Shown in pieces: positions 11,356-23,995 of a DNA stretch of 64,000 nucleotides (position 1 is the stretch's first letter; every line of letters starts with the position of its first letter). The position numbers and the translations under genes are program-made. The DNA comes from Malania oleifera (lineage: Eukaryota; Streptophyta; Magnoliopsida; Santalales; Ximeniaceae): positions 9,393,764-9,457,763 of the forward strand of contig NC_080422.1 in assembly GCF_029873635.1 (NCBI RefSeq). Direction: 5' to 3'. The notes below the pieces were generated by a model. The model was not told where the DNA came from. It saw only the letters and a program-made list of their open reading frames with translations, and did no database searches.

Positions 11356-11510
11356 GTAAAATAAGTATCTCAAACCATACTCTATATAAACCAGTATCTC
11401 AAATCATTCTCTGCATAAAACAAATATCTAAAATCATACTCTGCATAAAATAAATATCTCAAATCATGCTCTGTATGAAATAAGTATCTCAAATCATACT
11501 CTATTTAAAC
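11356..11510. repeat. 35-bp tandem repeat array in Gypsy C LTR
   Basis: There are four to five degenerate copies of a unit containing ATCTCAAATCATACTCTGCA. The array falls in the part of the LTR that is missing from the other LTR copy, which skips from about 20356 to sequence matching 11605. Confidence 0.8.
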
Positions 11511-12049
11511 TATGCAATCACTATTTATACTCTGTATAATAAAATACTATCTCTGCATAAGTAAATGCGCACATATGTATAGAAGAACTGCCCTAGATGG
11601 ATAATACTATAACGTCATGAATTAACCCCGCATGATCTGGGTTGTGCGATCCGAAGGTTGGACCTAGCCATGGTTGACCTAACTAGATTAGATCAACTAT
11701 ATCTGTATCTATAACTGTATCTATAACTATGAGTACGATTCGCCTACCCAACTGGTCCGGACTCTAGGGGGTAACTCTACACTTCAATGGCGAAATCGAC
11801 TATGCCACCAACACCCTATCAAAGAAGTGTGGTTGTACTGACAACTATGGGGCTACGGTACCGTGCGTAGCTATGGTCCATCAGGGTTCTTAAACCATAT
11901 AATACAATTTCTAAAACTATTTATATATCATGATATCATAAACCCATTTTTGTTAAAACTATGATACTATATATCTATGACAACTCACTGTAACACTGTA
12001 TAAAAAAAAAAAAATACAATATTGTAGTTCCATAAGGAAAGTTGTATCT

Positions 12050-12270
12050 CTGTATAAAATATTTGTGCTGTAGTTCCACTTAGGGAATGCAGTTCCATAA
12101 GGAACATCGTAGTTTCACTTAGGGAATGATATATCTCTGTATAAATATCTTTACTATAGTTCCTTAAGGAACGTTATAGTTTTATATAGAATACTATATT
12201 ATTGTATAAAATATCTGTATAAAACTCTATATTGTAGTTCTATATAGAACACTATATCTTTGTATAAAAT
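12050..12270. repeat. GTTCC...GGAAC palindromic tandem array
   Basis: Units alternate between TAGTTCCATAAGGAAC and TAGTTCCACTTAGGGAA, each a near-perfect inverted repeat, spaced by TATATCTCTGTATAAA. The same array, with a different copy arrangement, is at 32075-32360 in the other LTR. Confidence 0.85.
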
Positions 12271-13873
12271 CTGTATAAAACTCTATATAAACTCGGTTAC
12301 ACTGTAGCTTTATAAAAACCACTGTTATACTATGGTACTATATATATAAAAAAAATCATATCTCTATCTATACATATACTTTTCCATAAACTGATCAGGT
12401 TATTTATGCATAATATTCAACTCATGCCACACATTTCTCTGATAATTTGTACTTTAATATAATGCTGGAAATATTGATATAATTATCTCTAGGATTTTAC
12501 TCAATCCAACCCAACTTACACAAAAATGTATGTCATTTCAAAACTCCCATTTCATATGTTTATATACCCATTAAAACTCAGACATCATTTCTAAAATCAC
12601 ATACTATAATTTAAGCAATTAACTTTATAAAAACACCTGACATAATCTATTCTCCTTACCTGATTCCTGGAGAAATACCTATAGGGATTCTAAATCAGTG
12701 CTTGTGGTGTTTACACAAATCCCTGTATTCATATATTTTAGCTTAATCAATTAAATCCCGAAATAATTACCATCCTAAGATCCCTAGGCTCACACGCTCC
12801 CATTGACCGTTTAAATTCCAACAAAAACGTGGGTATGATCCACCTCCTATATTTAAATTTAATTTCTAACATATTAAAAACACCAATATGATCAAATTCC
12901 CGCAGTTTAATCTAATTCCAAAATATTCTTGAAAATCTAATTTAATCAAATTCCTATAGTTTGGCTTAATTCCAAAATATTCTCAAAAATATAATTTAAT
13001 CAAATACTACAATTTAATAAATAAACCATAATTTTCATACCCATAAAATTACTCAGAAATCCACATACAATATTCTAGTAATTATATATCATGATTTAAC
13101 CGAGTGAATTCCTAAAATAATTGACATAATTTGTACTCCTTACCTTAACCTTGGAATGGTACCTAGGAAGTCCAAGCCAAAAATCTGCTCCGATTAATTT
13201 GCTCAAGATCAAAACTGGGACTTCGTAGTGGTGTTCGTTTTTTGATTCAGCTTACGAATGAAGAAATAATCTAGAGAGAGAGAGAGTGGGAGAGCATGAA
13301 ATGGCGTGGGCGTGAGCTCTCAGTGAAATCCTTAGGAAGCTTAATTGTTAAGCTTCCTTATAAATCTATATATATAATACTTATAACTTTACATTAATAT
13401 ATTATATTAAAATTATATATATATATATATATATATACACTTATAAATCCATCATTTTATTTATTTAATAAATTCAATTTAATAATGTATAATTAATTAA
13501 TTAATAATAATAATTTATTTTTTTTAGGATCATTCACTAATCTTGTATAACTATTTTTAGGGTCATTACATTTTCCCTTCCTTATAAAAATTTTGTCCTT
13601 GAAATTTGCTAAGTTGCACTTATACCAATAGAATTTTTCCTTAGTACACAATTCTCAGGAATATCTTATCCCCCACGTCAAACCCCAATTCTCGTTGGTG
13701 AGTCTCAGTATAACTCTTTTGCCAACTCTATACTATTTAAATTCTTTCCCAAATAAGTCTGATCTTTCTAGAAATATGCTGAATAATTTCAAGCCCCAGA
13801 ATGCGCCGTTTGCTGATTTCATCCCAATACTGTCCCGGTAGCTATCAAATTCTACTAACGGCAGATACTAAAT

Positions 13874-14164
13874 CTACTTTCCTCCGAAATCCAACACACA
13901 AGCCCGTAAAATATCTTCTAGTATCTGGATTGTTCTCTCTGTATATCCATTAGTCTGAGGATGAAATGTTGTACTGAACATCAGTTGAGAACCCATGGCT
14001 CTTTGCAAACTCTTCCAAAATTGATATCTGAACCATAGGTCTTGGTTTGAAATTATGGACACTGGCACGCCATGCAGTATAACTATCTCATGTATGTACA
14101 ACTCTGTCAGTTTACTCATGGAGTAGTTAACTCTAATGGGAAGAAAATGGACAGTCTTCGTCAA
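13874..14164 (-). pseudogene. Gypsy C integrase fragment
   Basis: A 96-residue open stretch covers the integrase core: [16 protein letters not shown] at the start, then [14 protein letters not shown] sequence, and the [20 protein letters not shown] region with the catalytic Glu. It matches the corresponding parts of Gypsy A and B. It is cut at its N-terminal side at 14164, exactly where the inserted LTR block begins. C-terminally only a remnant near 13700-13870 remains before the purine tract. The function in an active element would be insertion of the cDNA; this piece is inert. Confidence 0.85.
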
Positions 14165-14889
14165 TCCCTACATTTTCATAAATAGTTCCAGTATTTCACA
14201 AACATTCCCAATTTCGGTTATAAAATAGTACCTACATATCATTCACTTGCCACAAAATTTCCAGAATTATAAACATAGCCCATCGACAACCAAGAAAACA
14301 TAGTATATTCAGTTTAGAAAATAAAACCAAGCTTCTCACTGTTCATTTTTATTCAAAATAGCATAACATATATCCTAGGTTTAAAAAAGGTTTATTTTGA
14401 ACGGTCGGTTTTCGAAGCATCAACTAAAAACATAAATATACTTACACCAAAAATATTTCAAACGGTTCAATTTCTTTAAAAAGCTAACTTAACTTAATCA
14501 TTTTACCTGATTCTAAAAAAGAAACCAAAACAGGCCAAAAACTCAAAATCCTGGCTTTTTAAAATGGTGGAAACACGAGATCCTATGAGCCAAGAGGAGA
14601 GAGGGTGATCCAGGAGCACGAGGGAACCCGTAGGAGTCTTTTGACGAAGAAAACCCGAAACCCTAGCAAAGCTCCAAAAGAGGGATTTTGAAATTTCTTA
14701 AAAAAAAAATGAGCTCACTTCTATTTATAGGTGAGTAGTGTAGGAGAAAATTGTCAACGGTTTTCCTTGTATCCATAAAACTGTTGACGGTTTCGTGGTT
14801 TTGGAATTTCTTAAAAAAAAATGAGCTCACTTCTATTTATAGGTGAGTAGCCCTGAAGAAAACCGTTGACAGTTTTCCCTGTATCCACT
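14165..14889. mobile_element. LTR-derived block, first part, with 113-bp tandem duplication
   Basis: The sequence interrupts the Gypsy C integrase at 14165. It resembles the minus-strand form of the gypsy LTRs here (CTATTTATAGGTGAGTAG, CCGTTGACGGTTT). A tandem duplication with a period of 113 bp covers 14688-14889; both copies contain TTCTTAAAAAAAAA then ATGAGCTCACTTCTATTTA. I could not find a clean TG end or target duplication, so this may be a rearranged or composite insertion. Confidence 0.5.
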
Positions 14890-15323
14890 CCTAGGGTAAG
14901 GTAACCTCTCACTCTCTCCTCAATTTTTCCTTAAATTTCCAGCCAAATTGACGATCGAACACCACCACAGGGTCCTTGGTTTGATCCTCATCATGTTGGT
15001 TGGAGCAAATTTTTAATTTGGATTTCCTAAGCACCACTCCTAGGCTAGGGTGAGGATAGTGGAATTATATTCGTTTATTATTTTTAAAGTTTAATTAGTA
15101 TTGAGAGTGTGTGGGCTTAGGAAATATTAAAATAATTATTATTTTATAGAGTTGAATTGATTGGTTTGGGGGAAATGTGAATATCAAGGTTTTGAGTTTC
15201 AAATGCCGCGGGCATGGGATTGGGTATTTTAGTAGGCCTCTCAGTAAGTTAGGTAAGGGGAATTAAATTATGTCAGGAATTTCTAAAAATTAATTGATTA
15301 AATTAAAGTATGAATAATATATT

Positions 15324-15375
<52 letters not shown>

Positions 15376-15388
15376 CGTGCGTGCGTGG

Positions 15389-15422
<34 letters not shown>

Positions 15423-16179
15423 TTTCTGACTTATCAGGTATAAATATGTATGAAATGGTAATTTTGAAAATATCCAACATATTAGTGGAATAATTATTAT
15501 ATGGTTAAATATTATTGAAAATTTGTGTGGCATGAGAAATCATTATGATTACTGAAAAATGAATCTGTGAATATTTTATATGATGAATGGGGTTTATGAT
15601 GAGATATGAATAGATATGTTTAAAAAAGTTATGTGGACATGAGATTTAAATAGACATGATTTTTATTAGATATGATATGATGATTTGAGATATTCACATG
15701 CGCGATAGTTTTATAGTTACTGATATGATGAATAGTTATAAGTTACAGACGAGATGTGTTACCTACACATGGATACTCATGAGCTTAAGCGCCATGAGTT
15801 ACAGATGAGATGTGTTACACATGGATACTTATGGGCATGAACATGTTTATGAGAATTGAAAGTTTTGGGAAATATATTTTTATGTATAATGAGTAATGGA
15901 AATGAGAACTCGATTGGTTAATGATATGAGAGCACGGTACCGTTGCTAGTGATTAAATTAGTGCAACCACACAACTCGGGGAGCGTGTAGGTATTAGAAG
16001 TCAATTGGGCCTTCAAAGAGATGTTAACTACCTCTGGGTCCAGACCATACTGCGGTGGGCCAATCGTACTATAGACAAGGTTTTTGACTTAGCCTGGTAG
16101 GCCAACTAGGGTTAAGTCCCACCTTCGAGCCGCACAATCCAGTCATGTGGGGTTATTACATGACGATGATATGAATGGG
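14890..16179 (+). mobile_element. Gypsy-type LTR 'F', left part
   Basis: This is plus-orientation LTR sequence similar in layout to the Gypsy B LTR: AATTGACGATCGAACACCACC, then AGTAAGTTAGGTAAGGGG near 15241, then a CTTCGAGCCGCACAATCCAG block near 16122. It contains a (TA)n(TG)n microsatellite at 15324-15419. It is interrupted at 16180 by a solo LTR with target duplication ATGGG and continues at 18674. Confidence 0.65.
15324..15419. repeat. (TA)n(TG)n compound microsatellite
   Basis: A TA run passes into a TG run of about 75 bases, interrupted by GCGTGC units. The alternating purine-pyrimidine sequence could adopt Z-DNA. Confidence 0.97.
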
Positions 16180-18614
16180 TGTAACACCCCGACCCTGTGG
16201 GGTCTGGGATATTAACTTTTTACTACTAATTTACAGCAGAAGCAAATAAACTTAATTTTTATTAAACCAGAGCACTAATTATCCATATTACAATCATTTA
16301 TTTCAAAAGAAGAAAAATTACACAAGCATAAATATCTGACATCATATTAATATTTCTAAGCAAATCTTTATTTTTCTATCCCCACCCGCATGCTTGTTAA
16401 GCCTGATTTCCAACATGCTCTTCAGAGTCATCTGAAATAAAAATATGATTGGAGTGAGACGACGCTCAATAAGTAAATAAGATTATTATTAGTGTGTGGC
16501 CAAAATGAGCTTTTTTAAAAATTTTCATAAAACAATATTTAATACTATAACTTCAAAATTTCTTTTAGAATAAATATAAATTTAAAATTTTCTGCATAAA
16601 ACTTTTGTCATCAATTACAACAGTAAAATTTTATAATTATATACTATAACTGTTAAATTAAACTTTTAACTTTAAAACTGTATAAACATTTAATGATAAA
16701 CGTATATATACTTTTCCTTATACGTTTTCCTTAGATCGTCATTTAAGCACCAAAATGATCCTTTTCACGTAAACTTACACTTTTCCTTCAAATCATCAGT
16801 AACTTTGTACACGTAATTAAATATGTATAAACATATATTATAAAAACCACCCTTAGGCCTGTTTGCCGTAAATCATGTTTACCCCCATGACTGGGTTGTG
16901 CGGTCCGAAGACTGGACTTAGCTGGCTGGCCAACCAAACTAAATCAATTTAAATAAACTTTAAGTGAGATTTTCCTTATTAAGTCCGGGTTCGGAACCAG
17001 GTGCGCACTCGGGAGAAATCCACTAACATAAATAACCACTCTGTAAACAGTGTAGGTGCACTCTGATCCGTATAAACTTTCAGTTGCGGTACCGAACATC
17101 TGTAACTTTGAACTTTTGTTGCCATAAGAGGTTTTAAAATCATCTTATTATAATTTATGTAATTTAAAATAATATCATAAAAATCTCATCTTTACTCAAA
17201 AAAAAAAAAAATGTAACGTAGAAATAAACTCATGCCACACAATTTTTGTGTTAAAAATATATATAATTTTATTTTTGAATAGGAAGAAATGCTGAAAATT
17301 TGCCCGAGGGGATTAGAACATTTTTTAACCCAAAAATAGATACAAGTATATTAAAGATAGAACTGGTATAATTAAATATGCGTAAAAATAAACTCATGAA
17401 AATTTTGTGAAACTAATTAACATAATTGAAATTTACTTATAAAAAAAATTCGGGTATAAATTTTAAATAAAAAAAAAACTAACATAATCAAAATTTACTT
17501 ATCTTCTTCTTTTACCGTGTGCTATGAACACAATAACTATCTTTAAGAAATGAGATCAGAAAGAGTAGGTAAGTGAGAACTTATTTAAAAATTCTCTCTC
17601 CACCACAATTTCTTTCACTCACTAATCCTTCTCTTCCTTGGAAAATTGTTGTGAAAAATGAAGATTGAGAGCTCCCTATTTATAAGAAAATTTTGGGGAA
17701 GAAATGAAATTTATGAAACTGTGAGGAGATTGGTGAAATTATAATTTTTTTAAAATTAAAGAATGGGCAAGATATGGATTGAGTATGGGATGGGGATGGA
17801 GGCCATGTGGGAGTGCTTGCCACCATTCCCATTAAATAAATTTTTAATTAATCACTTACCTAATTAATTAGTCAATTAGTTAATTAATTATTTTATTATT
17901 TTTCTTAATCATTATTATCATTATTTTTACTTTTAAACTATTTTTAGTATTTATTTATTTTATTATTTATTTTTTAACAAAAATTAAATTTGAATTTTGA
18001 AAACTTATGTGGGCCCCACACAACTTCAAGACCTGAATAGATTCTACATAACTCGAATAACTCTTATACGATTTTATGCATCTTACATAACTTTGAAACT
18101 CGTGTAAACCTCCATACGACTTCGGGACTCATGTGGGCCCCACACAGTCTTGTGGGCCCCGCATAGGATACCTATATTATTATTATTATTTTATTATATA
18201 TTTTTACAAATTATATCAATCAAAACATTATTTTATGTACTTATTTACGTATATAAATAGTGTCTTGTGGCTCCGGGACTCATGTGGACCCCACATAGTC
18301 TTGTGGGCCCCACATATGATACCTATATTATTATCATTTTATTATGTATTTCTACAAATTATGTCTGTCAAAACACTATTTTATGTATATATACTTATTT
18401 ACGTGTACAAACAGTGTCTATCCTGTTTATCCTATGAAATTCCATTTTGACCAGGCCGACCTCTAGGGAGCGACTGAGCCGCAATGGTATCTGAGCACTC
18501 GCTAAGACAAGGTCTTTCTTAGGCATCAAACATGAAATCAAGGATCCTACAGAAAAACACTTTTGTATTGATATTAACTTAATGACCATTTTTATTATTT
18601 TGTTATTATTGTAC

Positions 18615-18658
<44 letters not shown>

Positions 18659-18668
18659 GGTCATCACA
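16180..18668 (-). mobile_element. Solo LTR (2.49 kb) with TSD ATGGG
   Basis: The plus strand begins TGTAACACCCCGACCC and ends GGGTCATCACA. It is flanked by perfect 5-bp duplications ATGGG at 16175-16179 and 18669-18673. No primer site, purine tract or coding domain lies inside, so it is read as a solo LTR left by LTR-LTR recombination. It carries versions of the two blocks shared by the LTRs here, at 16455-16499 and 16885-16925, in minus orientation. A (TA)n run lies at about 18620-18654. A direct duplication near 18130-18420 repeats CTCATGTGGNCCCCACA and TTGTGGGCCCCRCATA. Confidence 0.85.
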
Positions 18669-18673
18669 ATGGG

Positions 18674-19239
18674 TCTCCTTATTACAGATGCGATACGCTC
18701 ATATAATAGTACTTTGACATATAAGATACTTTGTATACTGAAATATTTATTGAGCATGATTATATTTTTGAAAAAAGTATATGGTTGCAAATATACATAT
18801 ATGTTATGGATATGAGTACAGATTCCTATGATACCTCAATTAAATTAATATTTTTATAAACATGATTTGATACACTGAAACTCTGCCACACACTGATAAT
18901 AATTTATTCCCACTTACTGAGAGGTGTCTCAGCCCATAGATCTCAAATATTTCATGAAATTCAGAACGTCAGGCGGAGTGAGCTCTGAGATAGAGGATAC
19001 GTCGCCCTATAGTGCAAGGTATGCGAGTTTATTTTAAAAAACACAATTTCGGGTGTGTAAACCTTGAATTCGTGGTTGACTTATTTGGAGGGTTATGTGT
19101 ATATTTTGGAGACATGTAGTACTCTGGTGTTGTAAATAAAGTTTAAACGTGTTATGTTTTTCCGCTGCATAGATAAAGTATGTGTGTGGCCAGATGTATT
19201 CCCAGTACCCCATTTTGGGTCCGGGTTGACTCAGTTGTC

Positions 19240-19310
<71 letters not shown>

Positions 19311-19353
19311 GGTTTCAGAGGTAATTGGTTGAAAAAAAAAATAGGGTGTCACA
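18674..19353 (+). mobile_element. Gypsy-type LTR 'F', right part
   Basis: This continues 14890-16179 after the solo LTR. It includes the shared CACACACTGATAATA...GAGAGGTGTCTCAGCC block (18887-18935) in plus orientation and an (ATT)n run at 19241-19310. The end is ATAGGGTGTCACA at 19353, after which Gypsy C gag resumes. Confidence 0.65.
19241..19310. repeat. (TTA)n microsatellite
   Basis: It is an uninterrupted TTA trinucleotide run of about 70 bases inside LTR F. Confidence 0.97.
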
Positions 19354-19620
19354 AGAACTGTCAACGTCTCCTCAATCTCCTGGACCCAGTCCTCAACCTC
19401 AAATGGGTCGGCCCCTCCGGAGAATGATGGGGGATTCATATGTGTAAACTGTTCAATCGTACAGCCTCGTTCCCCTAAATTCCTGGCCATTTTTGCCATC
19501 ACTTGTTGGGTGACACTTCACAATATCCCATTTGAATCTCCGCCGCCCATACTGGAATGTCCTCCATCGTTTCCCCCACCATCATGTGCATTACTACTTC
19601 CATGGTCCATCCTGAAAATG
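19354..19620 (-). pseudogene. Gypsy C gag fragment
   Basis: On the minus strand, the region around 19502-19354 reads MAKMARNLGERGCTIEQF, then MNPPSFSGGADPFEVEDW and VQEIEETLTVL. It aligns with the gag starts of Gypsy A (QFTILKPPTFARSTN) and Gypsy B ([16 protein letters not shown]). Gag is cut off by LTR F at 19353. The upstream start region around 19610 (minus-strand ATGGACCATGGAAG) and the leader lead to the primer-binding site at 20003-20015. Confidence 0.8.
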
Positions 19621-20002
19621 GAACAAATAGTCTTAGAATCCTTACTATCTTAATACGGTCGATACAATCATTTAACTATATAAAATATACTATATCCTTG
19701 CACGACCAACCAACTTAACGTCCTTATTCCCAATTTAAGATTCAGTCTAACCACCTAGAAACAAGAACCGGCGATAATTTACCATAACTTTCCTGAAATC
19801 GTCACCCCAGGAAAATCACAGAAACTACCATGAAATTTCCTGCCTCCAGGTTGTGAGACAGAATCCTCAATACCAATCTTAACCTCCAACAATGACTTAC
19901 TATGATCACAGTCTACCCATATATTATCCTCATCAAAATTCATTCCTATACTCTAGTATTACTATCTGTTGTTTACTAAAGTCTACAAAACCTAGCAACC
20001 TA

Positions 20003-20015
20003 GGCTCTGATACCA
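20003..20015 (-). other. Gypsy C primer-binding site
   Basis: The minus strand reads TGGTATCAGAGCC, complementary to initiator tRNA-Met, three bases from the LTR that begins at 20019. Confidence 0.93.
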
Positions 20016-20018
20016 AAC

Positions 20019-20574
20019 TGTAACGCCCGCATTTTTCTACAATTTTTTTTTCATCTATATAAATATATTTCTGTAAAACAAACCTGCTTTGACCCAAGAA
20101 TAATAATATTGTCATCAAGCCAACTCTAATACTAGACTTTAATAACCTGTGTAAAACTCTATACATAATTCCTGTAGAAAATGCACTATAGTAACGTGTG
20201 TTACCTTAAGTGGCACTAGATACAACAATCCTCAAACAATCATAAAACTCAACGAAAGCATCTATAAACATACACATCCAACAATAATACCAGAGTTCTA
20301 TTCATCACCATAACCATACATAATTTCCCAAAGTCAGTCCATCCATAACCATCTCCAATAATAATACTATAACATCATGAATTAACCTCGCATAATCCGG
20401 GTTGTGCGGCCCGAAGGCTGGGCCTAACCATGGTTGGCCTAACCAGACTAGATTAACTATGTCTGTATCTATAACTATATCTATAACTATGAGTACAATT
20501 CGCCTACCCAACTGGTCCAGACTCCAAGGGGTAACTCTACGCTTCAATGGAAGAATTGACTATGCCACCAACAC
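20019..20574 (-). repeat. Gypsy C 5' LTR, part 1
   Basis: It begins TGTAACGCCCGCATTTTTCTAC and matches 10705 onward. About 575 bp of the other copy (11030-11605) is missing here near 20356. It is interrupted at 20575 by Gypsy B and continues at 31878. Confidence 0.85.
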
Positions 20575-21538
20575 TCTAGAAACCCGAAGAATTAGGGTAT
20601 TTAAATAATAAAAGAGGGAAAAAAGGAGGAAATTTTAAAGGGGGTCTCAGCAGGTCCTTCGTTCGTCGACGAAACAGCTTATTGGGATTGTCGACAAGGA
20701 CACATGCCTTGTCGACGAGTAATTACCGAGAGGGCTATTTGAGGGTTTGAAATTCATCGACGAAGGTTATAAGTTCATCAATAAACTCCCTTCTTTACCT
20801 CATCAATGAAGTGACGTGTCTTGTCGACGAAAGCCAATGTATAACTATGTCAAAATCAGATTTCAGCACAAAAATTTTGCATGCAGCCCTTCTCTCTCCA
20901 GATTTTTGTCCTCTCTGCCTTCTCTCTAAGTTTCTAGCTTGGGTTTTCGCCGGTTCGATGATCCGAAGCCACCACGCTACTCCTGGGAAGATTTTCTTCA
21001 TACTTGTTGGAGTAGATCATCGGTTAGGCTAACTTGGGAACCATCCCAAAATTCGGGTAAGTTAGTTAATTTCAGTATCATTGGATATTTGGTGTTTTTG
21101 GACTGAATAGAATACGTTAGGAAAGGAAATACTGAAGTTTTGTTGGCGAAAATATCAATTTCAGGGTGTTAAGCTAGGGAACATACAGGGGTGATTTTGA
21201 GTAATTGGTAGGCTTTTTCATAAGTCAGGTAAGGGGATAAATTAAGTCAGGTTTCTTATGAAAAAACATTTATTATTTTACAGCATTTAATTTCAGGTAA
21301 ATAAGTATATTGGAGAATTATGTTGGAAATTATGTTGTTAATCAGAAATATGGTTTTCATGTATAATATCATAAATATGGTTTTAGAACAGGTTTTATGA
21401 TCTGAATATTATCCCTTTTGTATGGCATGTGTAACATTTACCATGGAAATTATGATGATGAATATTATGTTTACAAAACAAGCATGTTATTACTGCTTTC
21501 GAAAAAATATAAAAATGATACAGGGATTTTCAAACTAA

Positions 21539-21692
21539 GGATTTTATATGATATGTTGGCGTAAGGGCCGAGGATTTTATATAATATGCCGGCATAAGGG
21601 CCGAGTTTTATATGATATACCGACGTAAGGGCTGAGGGTTTTATGATATGTTATGTCGGCGTAAGGGCCGTAAATTTTATATGATATGCTAT
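21539..21692. repeat. GGCGTAAGGGCCGAG tandem array in Gypsy B LTR
   Basis: Four copies of a 34-45 bp unit contain CGGCGTAAGGGCCG followed by TTTTATATGATATG. A reverse-oriented array with CGGCCTTACACCGA units is in the solo LTR at 47505-47660. A diverged CGACATATAGCCGT array is in the Gypsy A LTR at about 55490-55580. Confidence 0.88.
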
Positions 21693-22476
21693 GCATTAAG
21701 AAAATAATAACATGATAGATATTATTATGAAATAGTTATGTATCATTATTTAAAAATATATTATATGTTATCAGAACCCGGTTGGCTTGGTTTAGGCTTT
21801 CACGAAGTACAGTATCGTAGCTATATGATCACGATCATGTGTATGTTAGTGCTACCACTTGTCGTAAGGGGTAGTGGGAGAACGACAATTGATGTGGTTT
21901 TATGGTAGTGTAGGCGTCCCTCTGGTGTCTAGACCAGGAGGGGCAGACCCATCGTACTTATAGACTTATGTTGATCTAACGTGGTTGGTCAATCATTGCT
22001 AAGTCTCGCCTTTGAGCCGCACAACCCAGTCATGTGGGGGTAAGACATGACACCAGCCAGCTATCCATCAAGGGTATTTTTCATGTACAGTTATATGAGA
22101 TGGTTTATATGTATAGAAATTAAGTATGTTATACCATGTTATGATGAATTATGTTTTTCCCAGACATGATACAGACAATTTTATTAAATATGATTTATGT
22201 ACTATTATACATGTAACATGAAAATACTCATGTTGCCACACACTAATATTAGTTTATTTCCCTTACTAAGAGGTGTCTCACCCCAGTTATCAAAATATTT
22301 TAGGATTCCCAAATAAAAGAGCGGATAGAGCTCCACAGCGTTAGCGTTCGACTGTGCTACCCTGTTTGAAGGGTAAGTCATTTCTAGGGTCTGAAGGATT
22401 TTTAGGTGGTGACCCTATGACACATTTTGGATATTCTGAGATGTGTGTATGTATATGACAATTGTAGTAAAACTAT

Positions 22477-22883
22477 TGTAGACACCCAATTTTTACCCAG
22501 GCCCAATATTTTTATTATTTTTATTTTCACTATTATAATCATTATTAATCATTTTCCTATATTGATATAAGTAATTTATTATTATTATTATTATTATGAT
22601 TTCTATTGTTGTTATTTACACTATTATTATTTTTAATTTTATTTTTATTTTTCACTATTATTACTATTATTAATTATTTCTCCATATTGATATAAGTAAT
22701 TTATTATTATTACTATTATTATATTATTTTTATTTTCCTATAGTATTATAAGTGGCTTATTATCACGATTATTTTTATTATTATTATTTTTGTTTTTTAT
22801 TTTTTATTTTTTATTTTTTTTATTATTAACATTATTTCCATGTTCACTTTATTATTATTATTATTATTATTATTATTTTTACC

Positions 22884-22939
<56 letters not shown>

Positions 22940-23935
22940 TCCTTATTACCATAATAGTAGTATATATTATTTCCAAAAGAAAAATACCATAAACCAAAAA
23001 GGAATGGAGAGATTTAGGGTTTCTAATATTTTTTTTATAAAAAGGCCTTTTCTTCTCTTCTAAGTGTGGGGGGCGGGGGGGGGGGGGGGCGCTGCACACA
23101 GCCGGGGGCACACAGCGCAGGCCAAGAGCAGTTCTGCTTCTTCTATTTTTTTTTTCTTCTTCTTCTTCGTTCTTCACTCAACCCCACAGCCCTTCCTCCA
23201 TATCTTTCTCACGGCCTTTCGAGAGGACAGCCCAACCTCCGGTAACCACCACCAACAGCCGAACCTGAGCCCAGGCACCAGCAGCCACCGCCACGAACCC
23301 CAGCCCCCTGCCGAGACCATTCTCGGCTCTCTGCCGCTGCAACTCCGGTGAACCACCCACGTAACATTGCCAACCTCTCAGCCTCCATATTCACCTGCAA
23401 CTCCAGCCACGAGCCTCCCAACTGTACCACACTCACAACTCAATAGAGCCGAAGGCCCTCCTCTGCTTCCAGTCTTCTCACCAGCCGAGCACCATTCCGG
23501 CAAACCTCCAACGAGACACCAGCCGAGCATCTCTGCTCTGCTGCACAGTAGTTCACGACCGCGACTCCACAGCTCTGCTGCAACCACGCCAGCGGTTCCT
23601 CTCTGCAGAAGCCAAGAACCAACCACAATAGAGCCGAAGGTCCTCCTCTGCTCCAGCCAAAGCCCACGGCCAAGCCATCAACCTCCGGCCAGACCCACCA
23701 CGGATGCCTGCAACCCAGAAAGATTAAGTCGTCGCCGTCACTCTCGGCCGTCGTCTCCATCGTCTCCATGGCCACTCAAACCACCTAGTCCTCTCTGCTG
23801 CAACTCCGGCAACCTCTGTTTTCCGGCATCTCCACGAGAACACCCGGTGAGCCCCCTGCCTCCCTCTGCTGTTTCTGTTGCCCACTGTTGTACACACAAC
23901 ACACATAAATATACATTTATTTTACTGTTAGTATG

Positions 23936-23995
<60 letters not shown>

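Larger units (their letters stand above)
10705..13570 (-). repeat. Gypsy C 3' LTR
   Basis: It is a 2.87-kb LTR. Read on the plus strand it begins TGTAACACCTGC and ends GGGTCATTACA. Internal structures are a 35-bp tandem array (11356-11510), a GTTCC palindromic array (12050-12270), the block around GTGAGACACCTCTCAGTAAG (11171-11219) shared with other LTRs here, and the block around GGTTGTGCGATCCGAAGG (11627-11668). The matching 5' LTR shares all but the first of these. Confidence 0.88.

Noticed and set aside
11356..12270. Regularly spaced short repeats that could suggest a CRISPR array
   Set aside because: Units are directly adjacent or degenerate, spacers are themselves repetitive, and the arrays lie inside a plant LTR retrotransposon. 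No cas genes are present.
15298..15533. His/Thr-rich minus-strand frames at 15.3-15.5 kb
   Set aside because: They are translation of the (TG)n microsatellite.
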